NCBI RefSeq assembly: GCF_016722765.1
Contig: NZ_JAEQND010000005.1
Coordinates: forward strand, 186,001 to 250,000
Source of the DNA: Ramlibacter alkalitolerans
GTDB lineage: Bacteria; Pseudomonadota; Gammaproteobacteria; Burkholderiales; Burkholderiaceae_C
Direction of reading: 5' to 3'
DNA length: 64,000 nt
Shown: positions 36,227 to 45,518 of the stretch, in pieces
Numbering within the stretch: position 1 is the stretch's first letter
How the letters are laid out: the number at the start of each line of letters is the position of its first letter
Made by a program: the position numbers and the translations under genes
The notes under the pieces: generated by a model
Told to the model about the DNA's origin: nothing
What the model saw: the letters and a program-made list of their open reading frames with translations, nothing else
Databases searched by the model: none

Positions 36227-36997
36227 TTAGAAGCCGTCCACCGGCGCGTATCCAACGATGCGGCCATCGCTATCCAGCAGGACGATCCAGCCATCCAACA
36301 TTTTCTGACTGGTCAGCGGCAGATAGTAAAGATCCGGCAGCGGCAATCCCGACTTGGCGGCGGCGGCGTCGATCTCGCGCTGCGCTCCGTCATCGCGCGC
36401 GGCGCGCAGGTCGGCCAGCTTTTTCATGCGCTGCTTGACCTGGTCACGGCTCTGGTCGTACGACTGCCACCAGCCCGGACGGGCACTCGGCTCCACGCCC
36501 TGCACCGACATCATCACACTGGCGAACGTTTCACCGTCCTTAGGCGCCCGTGTACCTATAAGGACCGGGCCGCTCCAGGAAAGCTTGCGCAGATCCGGCG
36601 GTGCCTGACCCAGGTCCGCGGGATCGATCTGGGCCGCGGAGACCGCCACCAGCCGATCTGATTCGAACGCAGCGACAACGGGGCGCGCCTCGCTGATGGC
36701 ATGGACGCCGTACACCAGCGCCCCGAGTTGCACGAGGGCGATCAGGGATAGGTCCAGGGCCATCTCGCGTCGTGACTTGAAAGGGCTGAACAGAACTGCG
36801 GTCAGCAAGGGACCGCACACCACGTCGACGCTGACGAGTACAAGGAATAGGTGCTGCCCGCCCGCGAGAGCCCGATAGGGATAAGGGAACCACAAACCAA
36901 AAACAACCGCGGCTGCCGTCAGGCCGACCAAGGCGCTGAGGCTCAAATGAATGAGAGCCGCCTTCGAAGCGGCACGAACTCGCGTGGAGCTAATCAT
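36227..36997 (-). CDS. tfpZ: TfpX/TfpZ-family type IV pilin accessory protein
   Basis: A 256-residue inner-membrane protein with four hydrophobic segments in the first 115 residues (IHLSLSALVGLTAAAVVFGL; the HLFLVLVSVDVVCGPLLTAV region; ALDLSLIALVQLGALVYGV) and a periplasmic C-terminal domain ending SDGRIVGYAPVDGF. The segment FPYPYRALAGG is typical of the TfpX/TfpZ family, which is encoded next to pilA and modulates pilin export or assembly. It lies between pilA and the glycan ligase. A terminator hairpin separates it from pilA, so it may be expressed by read-through or a separate promoter. Confidence 0.88.
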   Translation of the reverse strand: MISSTRVRAASKAALIHLSLSALVGLTAAAVVFGLWFPYPYRALAGGQHLFLVLVSVDVVCGPLLTAVLFSPFKSRREMALDLSLIALVQLGALVYGVHAISEARPVVAAFESDRLVAVSAAQIDPADLGQAPPDLRKLSWSGPVLIGTRAPKDGETFASVMMSVQGVEPSARPGWWQSYDQSRDQVKQRMKKLADLRAARDDGAQREIDAAAAKSGLPLPDLYYLPLTSQKMLDGWIVLLDSDGRIVGYAPVDGF

Positions 36998-37047
36998 GGA
37001 TGGTCCAGGGACGGGCACCGGCCCGCGGGGTCGCGATAGCTGCAATG

Positions 37048-37080
37048 AAAAAAGGACTCCCTCACAGGAATCCTTTTTTT
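37048..37080 (-). terminator. Terminator downstream of pilA
   Basis: AAAAAAGGACTCC-CTCACA-GGAATCCTTTTTTT: an imperfect hairpin flanked by A and T runs on both sides, 48 bp after the pilA stop. It fits the strong expression of pilin, with reduced read-through into tfpZ and the ligase gene. Confidence 0.85.
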
Positions 37081-37128
37081 CCTTGGAACTGGCAAAGTGC
37101 ATCGCACTTGCCAGTTCCGATCAGGCCA

Positions 37129-37698
37129 TTAACGGCACTGGGCGGGTGCGTACTTGGGCAGCATGGTACCGACGACCGCCATCGTGATGCCGTTCTTGGC
37201 GGTAACACCTTGCGCGGAGCAGCCCCAGTCCAGGGAGCCACTGTTGCCGGCAGTCACGGCGGCGATGGCCGTTTCGCCGGCGCCGGCAGCACCAGAGCGG
37301 ATCCACGGCGTCAACGTGAGGGTGTTATTGGCCGCAGCGACGCCGACCGCACCAGCGTTGTACGTAATGGTGAGCACGGGGTTCTCGGTTTGGTTCGCGC
37401 CAGCAGCAGGGGCGGGGACCGGGAAGAGGATGCTATCCACGAACTTGGAATTCGCCCCGGTGCTGCCAGCCTGCGCATTCCAAGTACGGGTGACCGTGCC
37501 CATTTCGACCAGGGACGACACACCTTCAGAAGCCAGAGCCGTCTTGGCCGGCTCGACGAGCGCGAGGCCTTCCGAAACGCGGGTGCGGACCATGTAGTCC
37601 TGGTAAGCCGGCAGCGCCACGGCGGCCAGGATACCGATGATCGCCACGACGATCATCAGTTCGATCAGGGTGAAACCCTTTTGCAGTTGACGCTTCAT
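37129..37698 (-). CDS. pilA: Type IV major pilin
   Basis: The 189-residue prepilin starts [20 protein letters not shown]: a 7- to 8-residue basic leader, the PilD cleavage site after Gly8, N-methyl-Phe+1 and the conserved Glu+5. The hydrophobic helix runs to about residue 33, then [15 protein letters not shown]. The C-terminal D-region is a Cys pair (DWGCSAQG and AQCR at the very end), making a short disulfide loop. Ser/Thr-rich stretches offer possible O-glycosylation sites for the linked PglL-like ligase. CGGAGG precedes the ATG, and a sigma-54 promoter lies upstream. Confidence 0.96.
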   Translation of the reverse strand: MKRQLQKGFTLIELMIVVAIIGILAAVALPAYQDYMVRTRVSEGLALVEPAKTALASEGVSSLVEMGTVTRTWNAQAGSTGANSKFVDSILFPVPAPAAGANQTENPVLTITYNAGAVGVAAANNTLTLTPWIRSGAAGAGETAIAAVTAGNSGSLDWGCSAQGVTAKNGITMAVVGTMLPKYAPAQCR

Positions 37699-37744
37699 TG
37701 AAAACCTCCGGTTGTGTGTGTGTGAGAGAAGCGAAGGAACAAAC

Positions 37745-37759
37745 GCAATCGCTATGCCA
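37745..37759 (-). promoter_or_regulatory. Sigma-54 (RpoN) -24/-12 promoter of pilA
   Basis: On the minus strand the sequence is TGGCAT-AGCGA-TTGC, an exact fit to the TGGCAY-N5-TTGC consensus, placed 47 bp before the pilA start codon. pilA of Pseudomonas and many betaproteobacteria is transcribed by RpoN with PilR. Further upstream there are TGTC elements and an inverted repeat, GGTGACC/GGTCACC (about 37811-37828), where an activator might bind. Confidence 0.85.
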
Positions 37760-38113
37760 CTGTCGAAACGTGAAGGAATGAGCGCTTTCACACTGCATCC
37801 CCAGGGCGAGGGTGACCGTAGAGGTCACCTCGTGTGACAAAACCTGTCAGTTAGCGGATGCACACCGACGGAACGTGCTTCAAGACGTTGGAGCTGTAAG
37901 AAGTTTCGGCGATGTTCAAATCCGCAAGCAGATCCCGTAGCGGACGACCGGCGTCGTGAGGCCGAAGCGGCCCATACAGGCCGGCTTCGTTTCACGGATC
38001 TCGGGAATCGGGCTTGCTGTCGCTGCGCGCTTGCGCACGCACTCCTCACGGGATGACGACCCTGCTTCGCACCGAAGAATTCCTGCTCCTGCCCCGAGCC
38101 CTCGGGGCCAGGC
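37760..38113. other. pilA upstream region, no clear gene
   Basis: About 350 bp between the pilA promoter and the phosphodiesterase gene. It holds the inverted repeat near 37811-37828 and, just after the phosphodiesterase stop, the GC hairpin CCCCGAGGGCTCGGGG (about 38092-38107). CAGGAATTC occurs both in the phosphodiesterase end and again about 50 bp on. Short open frames exist on the minus strand, but none has a ribosome binding site or known motif. Confidence 0.4.
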
Positions 38114-38911
38114 TCAGAGCTCGAATTCCTGCCCCGCCCGGAGCCAGCGGATGTCGTGCGCCACATCCGGCCCGAAGGGCTGCGCCTGGTCGAAGCGCTG
38201 GATCTCCGTCATGATCAGCTCGGTCTCGGCCGGCTTGGTGTGCGTGATGAAGATCGGGAAGCGCTTGCCCTTCTCGATGCAATCGAGTTCCTCGGCCAGC
38301 GCATGCGGCGACAGGTGCAGGCTGCGACGCGCCAGATCCTGCTCCCGATTGCTGAAGGCCGTCTCGATCACCAGGGCCGCGACGTCGATCTGGTTCAGGC
38401 GCCGCCAGAACGCGGGGTTGCGCTCGGTGTCGCCCGTGAAGACCCAGTTGCCGTTGCCGGTGCCCGTGGTGAGCGCGAAGCCGCAGGCGGGCACGGTGTG
38501 CACCGCGGGCAGCACCTCGATGGTCTTGCCACCGAGTTCCAGCACCTGGCCCACCTGGATTTCCTGGAAGCTGATGAAGGGCGCGTGCGGCGAGGGGATG
38601 CGGCTGAAGTCCGGCCAGATCACGTCGTTGAACACGTGCGTCTTGAGCGCCGCGATGGTGCCGGGCAGCGCGCAGATGCGGATCGGCTCCTGCAGCTGCG
38701 ACGCGATGGAGTCGACCATCAGCGGCAGGGCCGCAATGTGGTCCAGGTGCGAGTGCGACACCAGCACATGGCGGATCGCGCGCATCTCTTCGAGCGTCAG
38801 GTCGCCCACGCCCGTGCCTGCGTCGACCAGCACATCGCTGTCGACGAGGAAAGAGGTGGTTCGGCTGTCCTTCGCGATGGCGCCCGAACAGCCCAGGACC
38901 CGCACCCTCAT
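38114..38911 (-). CDS. Class II cyclic-nucleotide phosphodiesterase, metallo-beta-lactamase fold
   Basis: A 265-residue metallohydrolase with the binuclear metal motif HSHLDH near residue 70 (VLVSHSHLDHIAALPLMVDS), a second His region in VLPAVHTVPACGFAL and the Asp in FTGDTERNPAFW near 170. The overall sequence matches class II 3',5'-cyclic-nucleotide phosphodiesterases (CpdP/PDE1 type), which hydrolyse cAMP or cGMP. GGGGAGCTG precedes the ATG. It lies 10 bp after the stop of a class III nucleotide cyclase gene, so synthesis and breakdown of the messenger are encoded together. Confidence 0.85.
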   Translation of the reverse strand: MRVRVLGCSGAIAKDSRTTSFLVDSDVLVDAGTGVGDLTLEEMRAIRHVLVSHSHLDHIAALPLMVDSIASQLQEPIRICALPGTIAALKTHVFNDVIWPDFSRIPSPHAPFISFQEIQVGQVLELGGKTIEVLPAVHTVPACGFALTTGTGNGNWVFTGDTERNPAFWRRLNQIDVAALVIETAFSNREQDLARRSLHLSPHALAEELDCIEKGKRFPIFITHTKPAETELIMTEIQRFDQAQPFGPDVAHDIRWLRAGQEFEL

Positions 38912-38921
38912 CAGCTCCCCG

Positions 38922-41171
38922 CTATTTCGTTTCGAAAGTGGTCGCGCCATCCCACGACGGGTCGAAGGGCAGCTGCCTCATGGAGGCTACACGTTCGCGA
39001 TACAGATCGTAAAGGTATTTTTTGGCGGCGAATCGCTGCAATTCCCGCACCTGCAGATCGCATCGATTCCAGTCCTGCGCACGGTACGCCTGCAGGAAAA
39101 TTTCCCAGGTCTCCAGCTCCTCGGCGAGCTCGCGTGGCAGCGTCGCGGCGGGGCCGAGCGGCGTGAAGATGCCCACCGCCTGCTCCTTGCCTTTCACCCG
39201 CACGCGGTCCAGTTCCTGCCAGGCGAATCCGCCGGCCTGGCGGCGCGCCGTTTCGCTGACGACGATGGCCGTGCCGTACACCTTCGACAGGCCTTCCAGC
39301 CGCGAAGCGAGGTTCACCGCGTCGCCGATCACGGTGTAGCTGCGGCGCACGTCCGAGCCCATGTCGCCGACGCACATGGTGCCGGTGTTGATGCCGATGC
39401 CGACACCGATCTCCGGGATGCCGCTGGTGCGGTGGGCCTCGTTGATCTGCACCACCGCCTGCGTCATCTCCAGCGCCGACTTCACCGCCAGGTCGGCGTG
39501 GTTCGGCGTGTCGACCGGCGCGCCCCAGAACGCCATCACGCAGTCGCCCATGTACTTGTCGATGGTGCCGCGGTTGGCGCGGATGATGTCCGTGAGCCGG
39601 CTGAACACCTGGTTGAGGAGTTCCTGCAGCTGCGTCGGTTCCATCTTCTCCGACATCCGGGTGAAGCCCCGCATGTCGCAGAACATGACGGTCAGCTCCT
39701 TGCTGGTGGCCTTCATGCTGTAGCTGCGCGGGTCCTTCACCATCTCGTCCACCAGCTCCGGCGGGACGTAGGTGCCGAACAGGTCGGCGATCTGGCGCTT
39801 GCTGCGGCTTTCGACGAAGTAGCCGTAACTCATGTTCAGAGCGAAGGCAGTGCCGGCCATCGCCAGCGCCGAAGCCAGCGGCAGCACCAGCCCGTGCACC
39901 GCGAACAGGTAGTAATTCGATGCGAGCAGCCCCGCGACCACGCCGAAGCTCGCCAGCACCGCCGTCGGCGCCGAGAAAACCGGAAGCAGCAGCGCCAGCA
40001 GCAAGCCCGCCACGAGCAGGACCACCACCTCGTAGCCGACCGCGTAATCGGGCTTCACGAGCAGCCGGTGGTCCATCAGGCCCGTGATGACGTTGGCATG
40101 CGTCTCGACGCCCGGGTAGGTCTCGCCGACGGGCGTCACGCGCAGGTCCAGCAAGCCCGGGGCCGTGGTGCCGACCAGCACGATCTTGTCCTTCAGTTCA
40201 CCGGGCGCGAGGTGCTTCAAGAGCACGTCGGAGGCGGAGACGTAGCGGAACGATCCGCCCGCCGGCCCCCCCGGGCCGCGGAAGGGCACCAGCGTGGCGA
40301 CGCGGTCGTCGACCGGGACTTCGAGCTTGCGCTGGCCGCGGCGCAGCACCACGCTTTCCAGCCCCGTGTAGTCGCGGCCCACCAGGCGCTCGCGCGGAAA
40401 GCCCGGTTCGACGGCGGGCCGGCCCACCAGCATGCGGAACATCGCCAGCGACAGCGCTTCGTAGTACGCGCCCTCGTGTTCGGCCACCAGCGGGATCGAG
40501 CGCACCACGCCGTCGCGATCGGTCAGCGGATTGAAGTGGCCGGCGACCGGCGCCGCCTTCGCCAGCGCGTCGATGTTGGAGCCGTAGCCGTTGAAGCGGG
40601 TGAAGGCGATGGGGCGGCCCTGCAGCGCCTCGCGTGTCATCACCGGCGCCGGCAGTACGCCGCTCTTGCGGCCCTCGCGGTCGGCCGTGAAGTAGTAGCC
40701 CAGGACGATCGGGCGATTGGCGAGCGAACGCGCAAAGAGCGCGTCGTAATCGAGCGAGGACTGCAGCTTCGCGAAGCGCTCCTGGAAGCCCGCCGCGTCG
40801 CGCAGTTCGTCTTCGGCCATCTGGCGCAGGCGCTTGAGGCCCGAGCTGTCGTCCGGCTCGGCGAACACCACGTCGAAACCGAGCAGCGTGACCTGCTGGC
40901 GCTCGAACAGCTCGTCGACCAGCTCGGCCAGCCGGTTGCGGCTCCAGGGCCAGCGGCCCACCTCGGCCAGGCTTTTCTCGTCGATGTCGACGATCACCAC
41001 CCGCGGATCCAGCGTCTGCGGCATGGTGGCGCGCAGGCGCGCGTCGTACAGGATGGCGTCGAGCCGGTGCAGGAACTGCATCGGCAGCGCGCCCACGGCG
41101 TGGAGCAGCGCGAAGACCAGCGGCAGGAGCGTGATCGCGACGCGGGACCCATGCCGGGCAAGCAGTCCCAT
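38922..41171 (-). CDS. CHASE2-domain class III adenylate/guanylate cyclase
   Basis: A 749-residue membrane receptor cyclase. After one N-terminal membrane segment (about 12-30) the CHASE2 extracytoplasmic sensor runs to about residue 350 (VVIVDIDEKSLAEVGRWPW and FDVVFAEPD are typical). About three membrane segments follow at 355-440. The cyclase domain, about 480-670, has metal Asp residues in MFCDMRGFTRM and DKYMGDCVMAFWGAP and the substrate/transition-state region SYTVIGDAVNLASRLEGL, complete and apparently active; this Thr-containing form suits ATP. A 60-residue tail follows. The ligand of CHASE2 is unknown. Confidence 0.93.
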   Translation of the reverse strand: MGLLARHGSRVAITLLPLVFALLHAVGALPMQFLHRLDAILYDARLRATMPQTLDPRVVIVDIDEKSLAEVGRWPWSRNRLAELVDELFERQQVTLLGFDVVFAEPDDSSGLKRLRQMAEDELRDAAGFQERFAKLQSSLDYDALFARSLANRPIVLGYYFTADREGRKSGVLPAPVMTREALQGRPIAFTRFNGYGSNIDALAKAAPVAGHFNPLTDRDGVVRSIPLVAEHEGAYYEALSLAMFRMLVGRPAVEPGFPRERLVGRDYTGLESVVLRRGQRKLEVPVDDRVATLVPFRGPGGPAGGSFRYVSASDVLLKHLAPGELKDKIVLVGTTAPGLLDLRVTPVGETYPGVETHANVITGLMDHRLLVKPDYAVGYEVVVLLVAGLLLALLLPVFSAPTAVLASFGVVAGLLASNYYLFAVHGLVLPLASALAMAGTAFALNMSYGYFVESRSKRQIADLFGTYVPPELVDEMVKDPRSYSMKATSKELTVMFCDMRGFTRMSEKMEPTQLQELLNQVFSRLTDIIRANRGTIDKYMGDCVMAFWGAPVDTPNHADLAVKSALEMTQAVVQINEAHRTSGIPEIGVGIGINTGTMCVGDMGSDVRRSYTVIGDAVNLASRLEGLSKVYGTAIVVSETARRQAGGFAWQELDRVRVKGKEQAVGIFTPLGPAATLPRELAEELETWEIFLQAYRAQDWNRCDLQVRELQRFAAKKYLYDLYRERVASMRQLPFDPSWDGATTFETK

Positions 41172-41199
41172 GGCCGTGCGGGCGCAGCGACCCCGGCTG

Positions 41200-41955
41200 T
41201 CAGGTCGCCAGCATGAACTGCATCTGCGTGCCGGCGAGTTCCAGCATGTCGCCGTTCTTCAGCGTCACCGGCTCGGCGCCGATCGGGGTGCCATTGAGCA
41301 GCGGCTTGTTGGCGCCCTCGACGTGCGCCACCACGAAGCCGTTGGACCGCTTGGTGATGGCGGCCACTGCGACGCCGGGCTTGCCGATCGTCGTGACCAC
41401 CTTCACCAGCGGCACTTCGCGTCCGGCGGCGGCGCCCGACAGCACCTTGATGCTGGCGTTCATCGAGCTGGGATCGAAGGGCTTGTTGATGACGGCGGCG
41501 GCCGCGGCCTGGGCGGCGGCCTGCGAACTGGAGAGCGGCGCGGCGGCGCCCGCCGGCGCAGCGGCACCGCCCGCGGCAGGGGCCCCGGCGGGCGCGGCGG
41601 CCGGGCGCGGCACCGGCGGCACCATGCCCGGCTTGATGATCATCGTCTTCTCGAAGGTCGCGCCGGGCACCTCGTTGATGAACTTGATCTTGTACTTGCC
41701 GATCTCGACCGTGTCGTTGTTCTGCAACAGCTGCTTCTTGACCGCCTTGCCGTTGACGTACGTCCCGTTGGTGCTGTTCAGGTCTTCCAGGAAGACGTCG
41801 TTGCCCGTCAGCTGCAGCACGGCGTGCTCGCCGGAAACGGCGAGGTTGTCGATCACGATATCGTTGTAGGGCCGGCGCCCGAGCGTCGTCCGGTCCTTGG
41901 TCAACTGCACTTCCTTGATGACGACACCGTCGATCGAAACGATCATTTTCGGCAT
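41200..41955 (-). CDS. Protein with two FHA domains
   Basis: A 251-residue phosphothreonine-binding adaptor. The N-terminal FHA domain (about 20-95) is canonical: TLGRRPYNDIVIDN, VSGEHAVL and LNSTNGTYVNG. An Ala/Pro-rich low-complexity linker (about 110-165) leads to a second, degenerate FHA domain (about 170-251) with ITTIGKPGVAVA-like and PLLNGTPIG segments but without the full Arg/Ser/His/Asn set. It follows a PP2C phosphatase gene on the same strand, so it may read out Ser/Thr phosphorylation. No kinase gene is in the window. Confidence 0.9.
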   Translation of the reverse strand: MPKMIVSIDGVVIKEVQLTKDRTTLGRRPYNDIVIDNLAVSGEHAVLQLTGNDVFLEDLNSTNGTYVNGKAVKKQLLQNNDTVEIGKYKIKFINEVPGATFEKTMIIKPGMVPPVPRPAAAPAGAPAAGGAAAPAGAAAPLSSSQAAAQAAAAAVINKPFDPSSMNASIKVLSGAAAGREVPLVKVVTTIGKPGVAVAAITKRSNGFVVAHVEGANKPLLNGTPIGAEPVTLKNGDMLELAGTQMQFMLAT

Positions 41956-41992
41956 GGTCGACTCCTGTTCATAAGCTGTCCGTTGCCTCGCG

Positions 41993-42778
41993 TCATTGTC
42001 CCAGCCAGCGCGAGATCAAGCCTTTTTTCCTGGAGCCGCTGTTGGCCTGGGCCAGCAGCACCGAAATGTTGTCGCGTCCGCCATTCGCATTCGCGGCGTC
42101 GACCAGTTCGACCGCTTTCTGTTCGAGAGCAACCTCCGTGGCCATGATGCGGGCGATCGAGTCGTCGTCGAGCATGTCCGACAGGCCGTCCGAGCACATG
42201 AGGTAAAGATCACCAGGTTCGACCCGGTGTTCGTTGACTTCCAGCAACACTGCGTCCTCCACGCCGAGGGCGCGCGTGACGAGGTTCTTGTTGGTGGAGG
42301 TCGCCGCCTGTTCGGGCGTGATCAGGCCGGCGTCCATCTGCTCCTGCAGCAGGGAGTGGTCCTTGGTGATCTGTTCCAGCTGGCCGTTGCGCAGGCGGTA
42401 GCAGCGCGAATCGCCGATGTGGCCGAGCATCAGCCGGCCATCCTGGAACACGCCGACCACCAGGGTGGTGCCCATGCCGCTGTACTGCGGGTTGGAATTG
42501 GCGGCGTTGAAGATCGAGCGGTTGGCGTTGTCGACGCAGATTTCCATCGCCCGGCGCACTTCGCGCGAATTGGCGTGGCGGCCCGCCTGCGCCAGCCAGC
42601 GCCCGAGCTCCGACTTGATGAAGGTGGTGGCCATGCCGCTGGCGACTTCGCCCGCGTTGTAGCCGCCCATGCCGTCCGCCAGGATGCCCAGGCGCGTCGC
42701 TTCATCGACAGTGACCGAATCCTCGTTGTTTTCGCGCGCAAGACCTGGGTCCGTGCGGAAGCAAAACTCGTAGTTCAT
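41993..42778 (-). CDS. PP2C-family protein serine/threonine phosphatase (Stp1/PrpC-like)
   Basis: A 261-residue metal-dependent phosphatase with all main motifs: ILADGMGGYNAGEVAS near residue 35, HIGDSRCYRLR near 120, MCSDGLSDML near 195 and GGRDNISVLLA near 235. Stp1/PrpC proteins remove phosphates put on by Hanks-type kinases. It is the first gene of a block with the FHA protein, the cyclase and the phosphodiesterase (gaps of 37, 28 and 10 bp), so one operon is likely. The matching kinase must be elsewhere. Confidence 0.93.
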   Translation of the reverse strand: MNYEFCFRTDPGLARENNEDSVTVDEATRLGILADGMGGYNAGEVASGMATTFIKSELGRWLAQAGRHANSREVRRAMEICVDNANRSIFNAANSNPQYSGMGTTLVVGVFQDGRLMLGHIGDSRCYRLRNGQLEQITKDHSLLQEQMDAGLITPEQAATSTNKNLVTRALGVEDAVLLEVNEHRVEPGDLYLMCSDGLSDMLDDDSIARIMATEVALEQKAVELVDAANANGGRDNISVLLAQANSGSRKKGLISRWLGQ

Positions 42779-43233
42779 AGTTGGCGCATCAAGGCTCCCG
42801 GCCGGCCTTCCCGCCGCCGGCCTGGGGCATCTCGGCAGCCCCGGACATGTGGATCGCGGACGTTGGGCCGGGCCGCGCCTCGCGCGTGCCGGTCGTTCTC
42901 TGCCGCATCATAGCCGGGCAGGCCTGACGGCGGCAGGGTCTTGCCAAAACCGTTGCCTGCATGCACCGCGGCGTCAGGCTGCTTAACCGATGAGCCTGCG
43001 GCCATCGTGCGCCAGCGCGTGGCGCGCTTGCCAGTCGAGGAGTGGCTCACTTCCTGTCCCTTGTCCGGCGCCGCGACCTTCGCTGCACCCATGCGTTTCC
43101 AACCGCCCTTCCGGGGCAGGACCAAGGGCGCGAAGTTAGCAGACGGAACCGGCAGGGACAAGCGACTTCCCTACAACGAAAGAGCGAATTGTTGCAGGCT
43201 GGCGCCAGTGCGGGGGCCGCGGGCGAGCCAACG
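42779..43233. other. Intergenic stretch between the phosphatase gene and sucD
   Basis: About 450 bp. A minus-strand frame is open from 43161 to 42775 and its TGA overlaps the phosphatase ATG, but its composition is Arg/Pro/Gly-rich, it has no recognisable motif or ribosome binding site, and it looks like noncoding DNA. The promoter of the phosphatase operon is presumably here; no clear boxes were found. Confidence 0.4.
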
Positions 43234-43265
43234 AAAAGGCCGGTGCCTCGCGGCAGCCGGCCTTC
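43234..43265 (-). terminator. Terminator of the sucCD operon
   Basis: On the minus strand AAGGCCGGCTGCC...GGCACCGGCCTTTTCG: an 8- to 10-bp stem of GGCCGG pairing with CCGGCC, followed by TTTT, 18 bp after the sucD stop. Confidence 0.8.
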
Positions 43266-43282
43266 GGGAGCGAAGCCCTCGA

Positions 43283-44176
43283 TCAGATCAGCGACTTGAG
43301 GATCCGGCCCATCTCGGACGGGTTGCGGGTGATGCGGAAGCCGCACTCCTCCATGATCGCCAGCTTCGCTTCGGCCGTGTCGGCGCCGCCGGAGATCAGC
43401 GCGCCGGCGTGGCCCATGCGCTTGCCGGGAGGCGCCGTGACGCCGGCGATGAAGCCCACGATCGGCTTCTTCATGTTGTCCTTGCACCAGCGGGCGGCAT
43501 CGGCCTCGTCGGGGCCGCCGATCTCGCCGATCATGATCACGGCGTCGGTGTCCGGATCGTCGTTGAAGGCCTGCATCACGTCGATGTGCTTCAGGCCATT
43601 GATCGGGTCGCCGCCGATGCCGACCGCCGACGACTGGCCGATGCCCAGCTCGGTGAGCTGCGCCACGGCTTCATACGTCAACGTGCCCGAGCGCGAGACC
43701 ACGCCGACGCGGCCCTTCTTGTGGATGTGGCCCGGCATGATGCCGATCTTGATCTCGTCGGGCGTGATCAGGCCCGGGCAGTTGGGGCCCAGCAGCAGCG
43801 TCTTCTTGCCGCCGCTGGCTTCCTTCTGCTTCATCCGGTTGCGCACTTCCAGCATGTCGCGCACGGGGATGCCTTCGGTGATGCAGATCGCCAGGTCCAG
43901 GTCGGCTTCCACCGCTTCCCAGATCGCGGCGGCGGCGCCCGCCGGCGGCACGTAGATCACCGAGACCGTCGCGCCGGTCTGCTGCTTGGCATCCTTGACG
44001 GAGGCAAAGATCGGGATGTCGAAGATCTTCTCGCCCGCCTTCTTCGGGTTCACGCCGGCGACGAAGCAGTTCTTGCCGTTCGCGTATTCCTGGCACTTCT
44101 CGGTGTGGAACTGCCCGGTCTTGCCCGTGATGCCCTGGGTGATGACCCGGGTGTCCTTGTTGATGTAGATCGACAT
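43283..44176 (-). CDS. sucD: Succinyl-CoA synthetase, alpha subunit
   Basis: The alpha subunit of the TCA-cycle enzyme that makes ATP or GTP from succinyl-CoA. The 297-residue protein has the CoA-binding Rossmann domain at the N-terminus ([17 protein letters not shown]) and, near residue 245, the phosphorylated active-site His in [23 protein letters not shown] is present near 125. Length equals the family norm (E. coli 289). It starts 15 bp after sucC and ends at a terminator. Confidence 0.98.
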   Translation of the reverse strand: MSIYINKDTRVITQGITGKTGQFHTEKCQEYANGKNCFVAGVNPKKAGEKIFDIPIFASVKDAKQQTGATVSVIYVPPAGAAAAIWEAVEADLDLAICITEGIPVRDMLEVRNRMKQKEASGGKKTLLLGPNCPGLITPDEIKIGIMPGHIHKKGRVGVVSRSGTLTYEAVAQLTELGIGQSSAVGIGGDPINGLKHIDVMQAFNDDPDTDAVIMIGEIGGPDEADAARWCKDNMKKPIVGFIAGVTAPPGKRMGHAGALISGGADTAEAKLAIMEECGFRITRNPSEMGRILKSLI

Positions 44177-44191
44177 GGCTCTATTCCTGAC

Positions 44192-45355
44192 TTATTTGCT
44201 GACGGCGGCGACGACCTTCTGGGCCGCTTCGGCCATGGTGTCCGCGCTGATGATCGGGAGGCCGCTCTCGGCCAGCATCTTCTTGCCCACGTCCTCGTTG
44301 GTGCCCTTCATGCGCACGACGAGCGGGACGCTCAGGTTCACGGCCTTGCAGGCGGTGATCACGCCGGTGGCGATGGTGTCGCAGCGCATGATGCCGCCGA
44401 AGATGTTCACCAGGATCGCCTTGACCTTGGGGTTCTTCAGCATGATCTTGAAGGCCTCGGTCACCTTCTCGGGGGTGGCGCCGCCGCCCACGTCGAGGAA
44501 GTTGGCCGGCGAGGCGCCGAACAGCTTGATGGTGTCCATGGTGGCCATCGCCAGGCCGGCGCCGTTCACCAGGCACCCGATGTTGCCGTCCAGGGAGATG
44601 TAGGCCAGGTCGAACTTGGACGCTTCGATTTCCGCCGCGTCCTCTTCGTCCAGGTCACGCAACGCGACGATCTCGGGGTGGCGGAACAGCGCGTTGGAGT
44701 CGAAGTTGAACTTCGCGTCCAGGGCGATGACCTTGCCCTTGCCGTCGCGGTTCAGGGGGTTGATCTCCACCAGCGACGCATCGGTGTCCATGTAGCACTT
44801 GTAGAGCTTCTGGCAGATGTCGACGAACTGGGCCTGCGAGTCGGCCGGCATGCCGATGCCGCGCGCCAGTTCCTCGCCCTGCGCCTGCGTCAGGCCGGTC
44901 AGCGGATTGACGAACACCTTGACGATCTTCTCGGGCGTCGAATGCGCCACTTCCTCGATGTCCATGCCGCCCTCGCTCGACGCGATGAAGGCGACGCTCT
45001 GCGTGGCGCGGTCGGTCACGACGGAGAGGTAGTACTCCTTCTGGATGTCGGCGCCGTCCTCGATGTAGAGGCGGCGCACCTTCTGGCCCTCGGGGCCGGT
45101 CTGGTGCGTCTTGAGCTGCATGCCGAGGATCTCGCCGGCCAGGCGCTTGACGTCATCGACGCTCTTGGCGACCTTCACGCCGCCGCCCTTGCCACGGCCG
45201 CCGGCATGGATCTGCGCCTTGACGACCCAGACGGGGCCGCCCAGCTTCTGGGCGGCTTCGACCGCCTCCTGGACCGTGAAGGCCGGAATGCCGCGCGGCA
45301 CCGGCACGCCGAAATTGCGCAAGATATCCTTGCCTTGGTACTCGTGGATCTTCAT
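44192..45355 (-). CDS. sucC: Succinyl-CoA synthetase, beta subunit
   Basis: The ADP-forming beta subunit, 387 residues (E. coli 388). The N-terminal ATP-grasp domain starts [20 protein letters not shown] and has [18 protein letters not shown], the nucleotide loop. The CoA-ligase C-terminal domain contains [18 protein letters not shown] and [10 protein letters not shown]. The nearby alpha-subunit gene follows directly. In this lineage sucCD stands apart from the other TCA genes, as here. Confidence 0.98.
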   Translation of the reverse strand: MKIHEYQGKDILRNFGVPVPRGIPAFTVQEAVEAAQKLGGPVWVVKAQIHAGGRGKGGGVKVAKSVDDVKRLAGEILGMQLKTHQTGPEGQKVRRLYIEDGADIQKEYYLSVVTDRATQSVAFIASSEGGMDIEEVAHSTPEKIVKVFVNPLTGLTQAQGEELARGIGMPADSQAQFVDICQKLYKCYMDTDASLVEINPLNRDGKGKVIALDAKFNFDSNALFRHPEIVALRDLDEEDAAEIEASKFDLAYISLDGNIGCLVNGAGLAMATMDTIKLFGASPANFLDVGGGATPEKVTEAFKIMLKNPKVKAILVNIFGGIMRCDTIATGVITACKAVNLSVPLVVRMKGTNEDVGKKMLAESGLPIISADTMAEAAQKVVAAVSK

Positions 45356-45518
45356 GAGGCTGTCTCTCGGGGAAGTGGAAAATCGGAAGACCGGCGGGCG
45401 CGGCTTTGCGAGGCTGGACGGTCAGGCGGGCGGTCGGTTGCAGACTTTATCATGCTGCAGTGCACCAAATCCGACTTGGGACTTACAGTCACCATAAGCA
45501 CTTGCTATAGGAAATCAG

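Noticed and set aside
37956..41216. 1,086-codon plus-strand frame across the cyclase and phosphodiesterase
   Set aside because: Low-complexity antisense shadow; the minus-strand genes have complete catalytic motifs.
42775..43161. Minus-strand frame whose TGA overlaps the PP2C start codon
   Set aside because: The overlap suggests coupling, but the product is Arg/Gly/Pro-rich with no motif and no ribosome binding site, so it is more likely chance.
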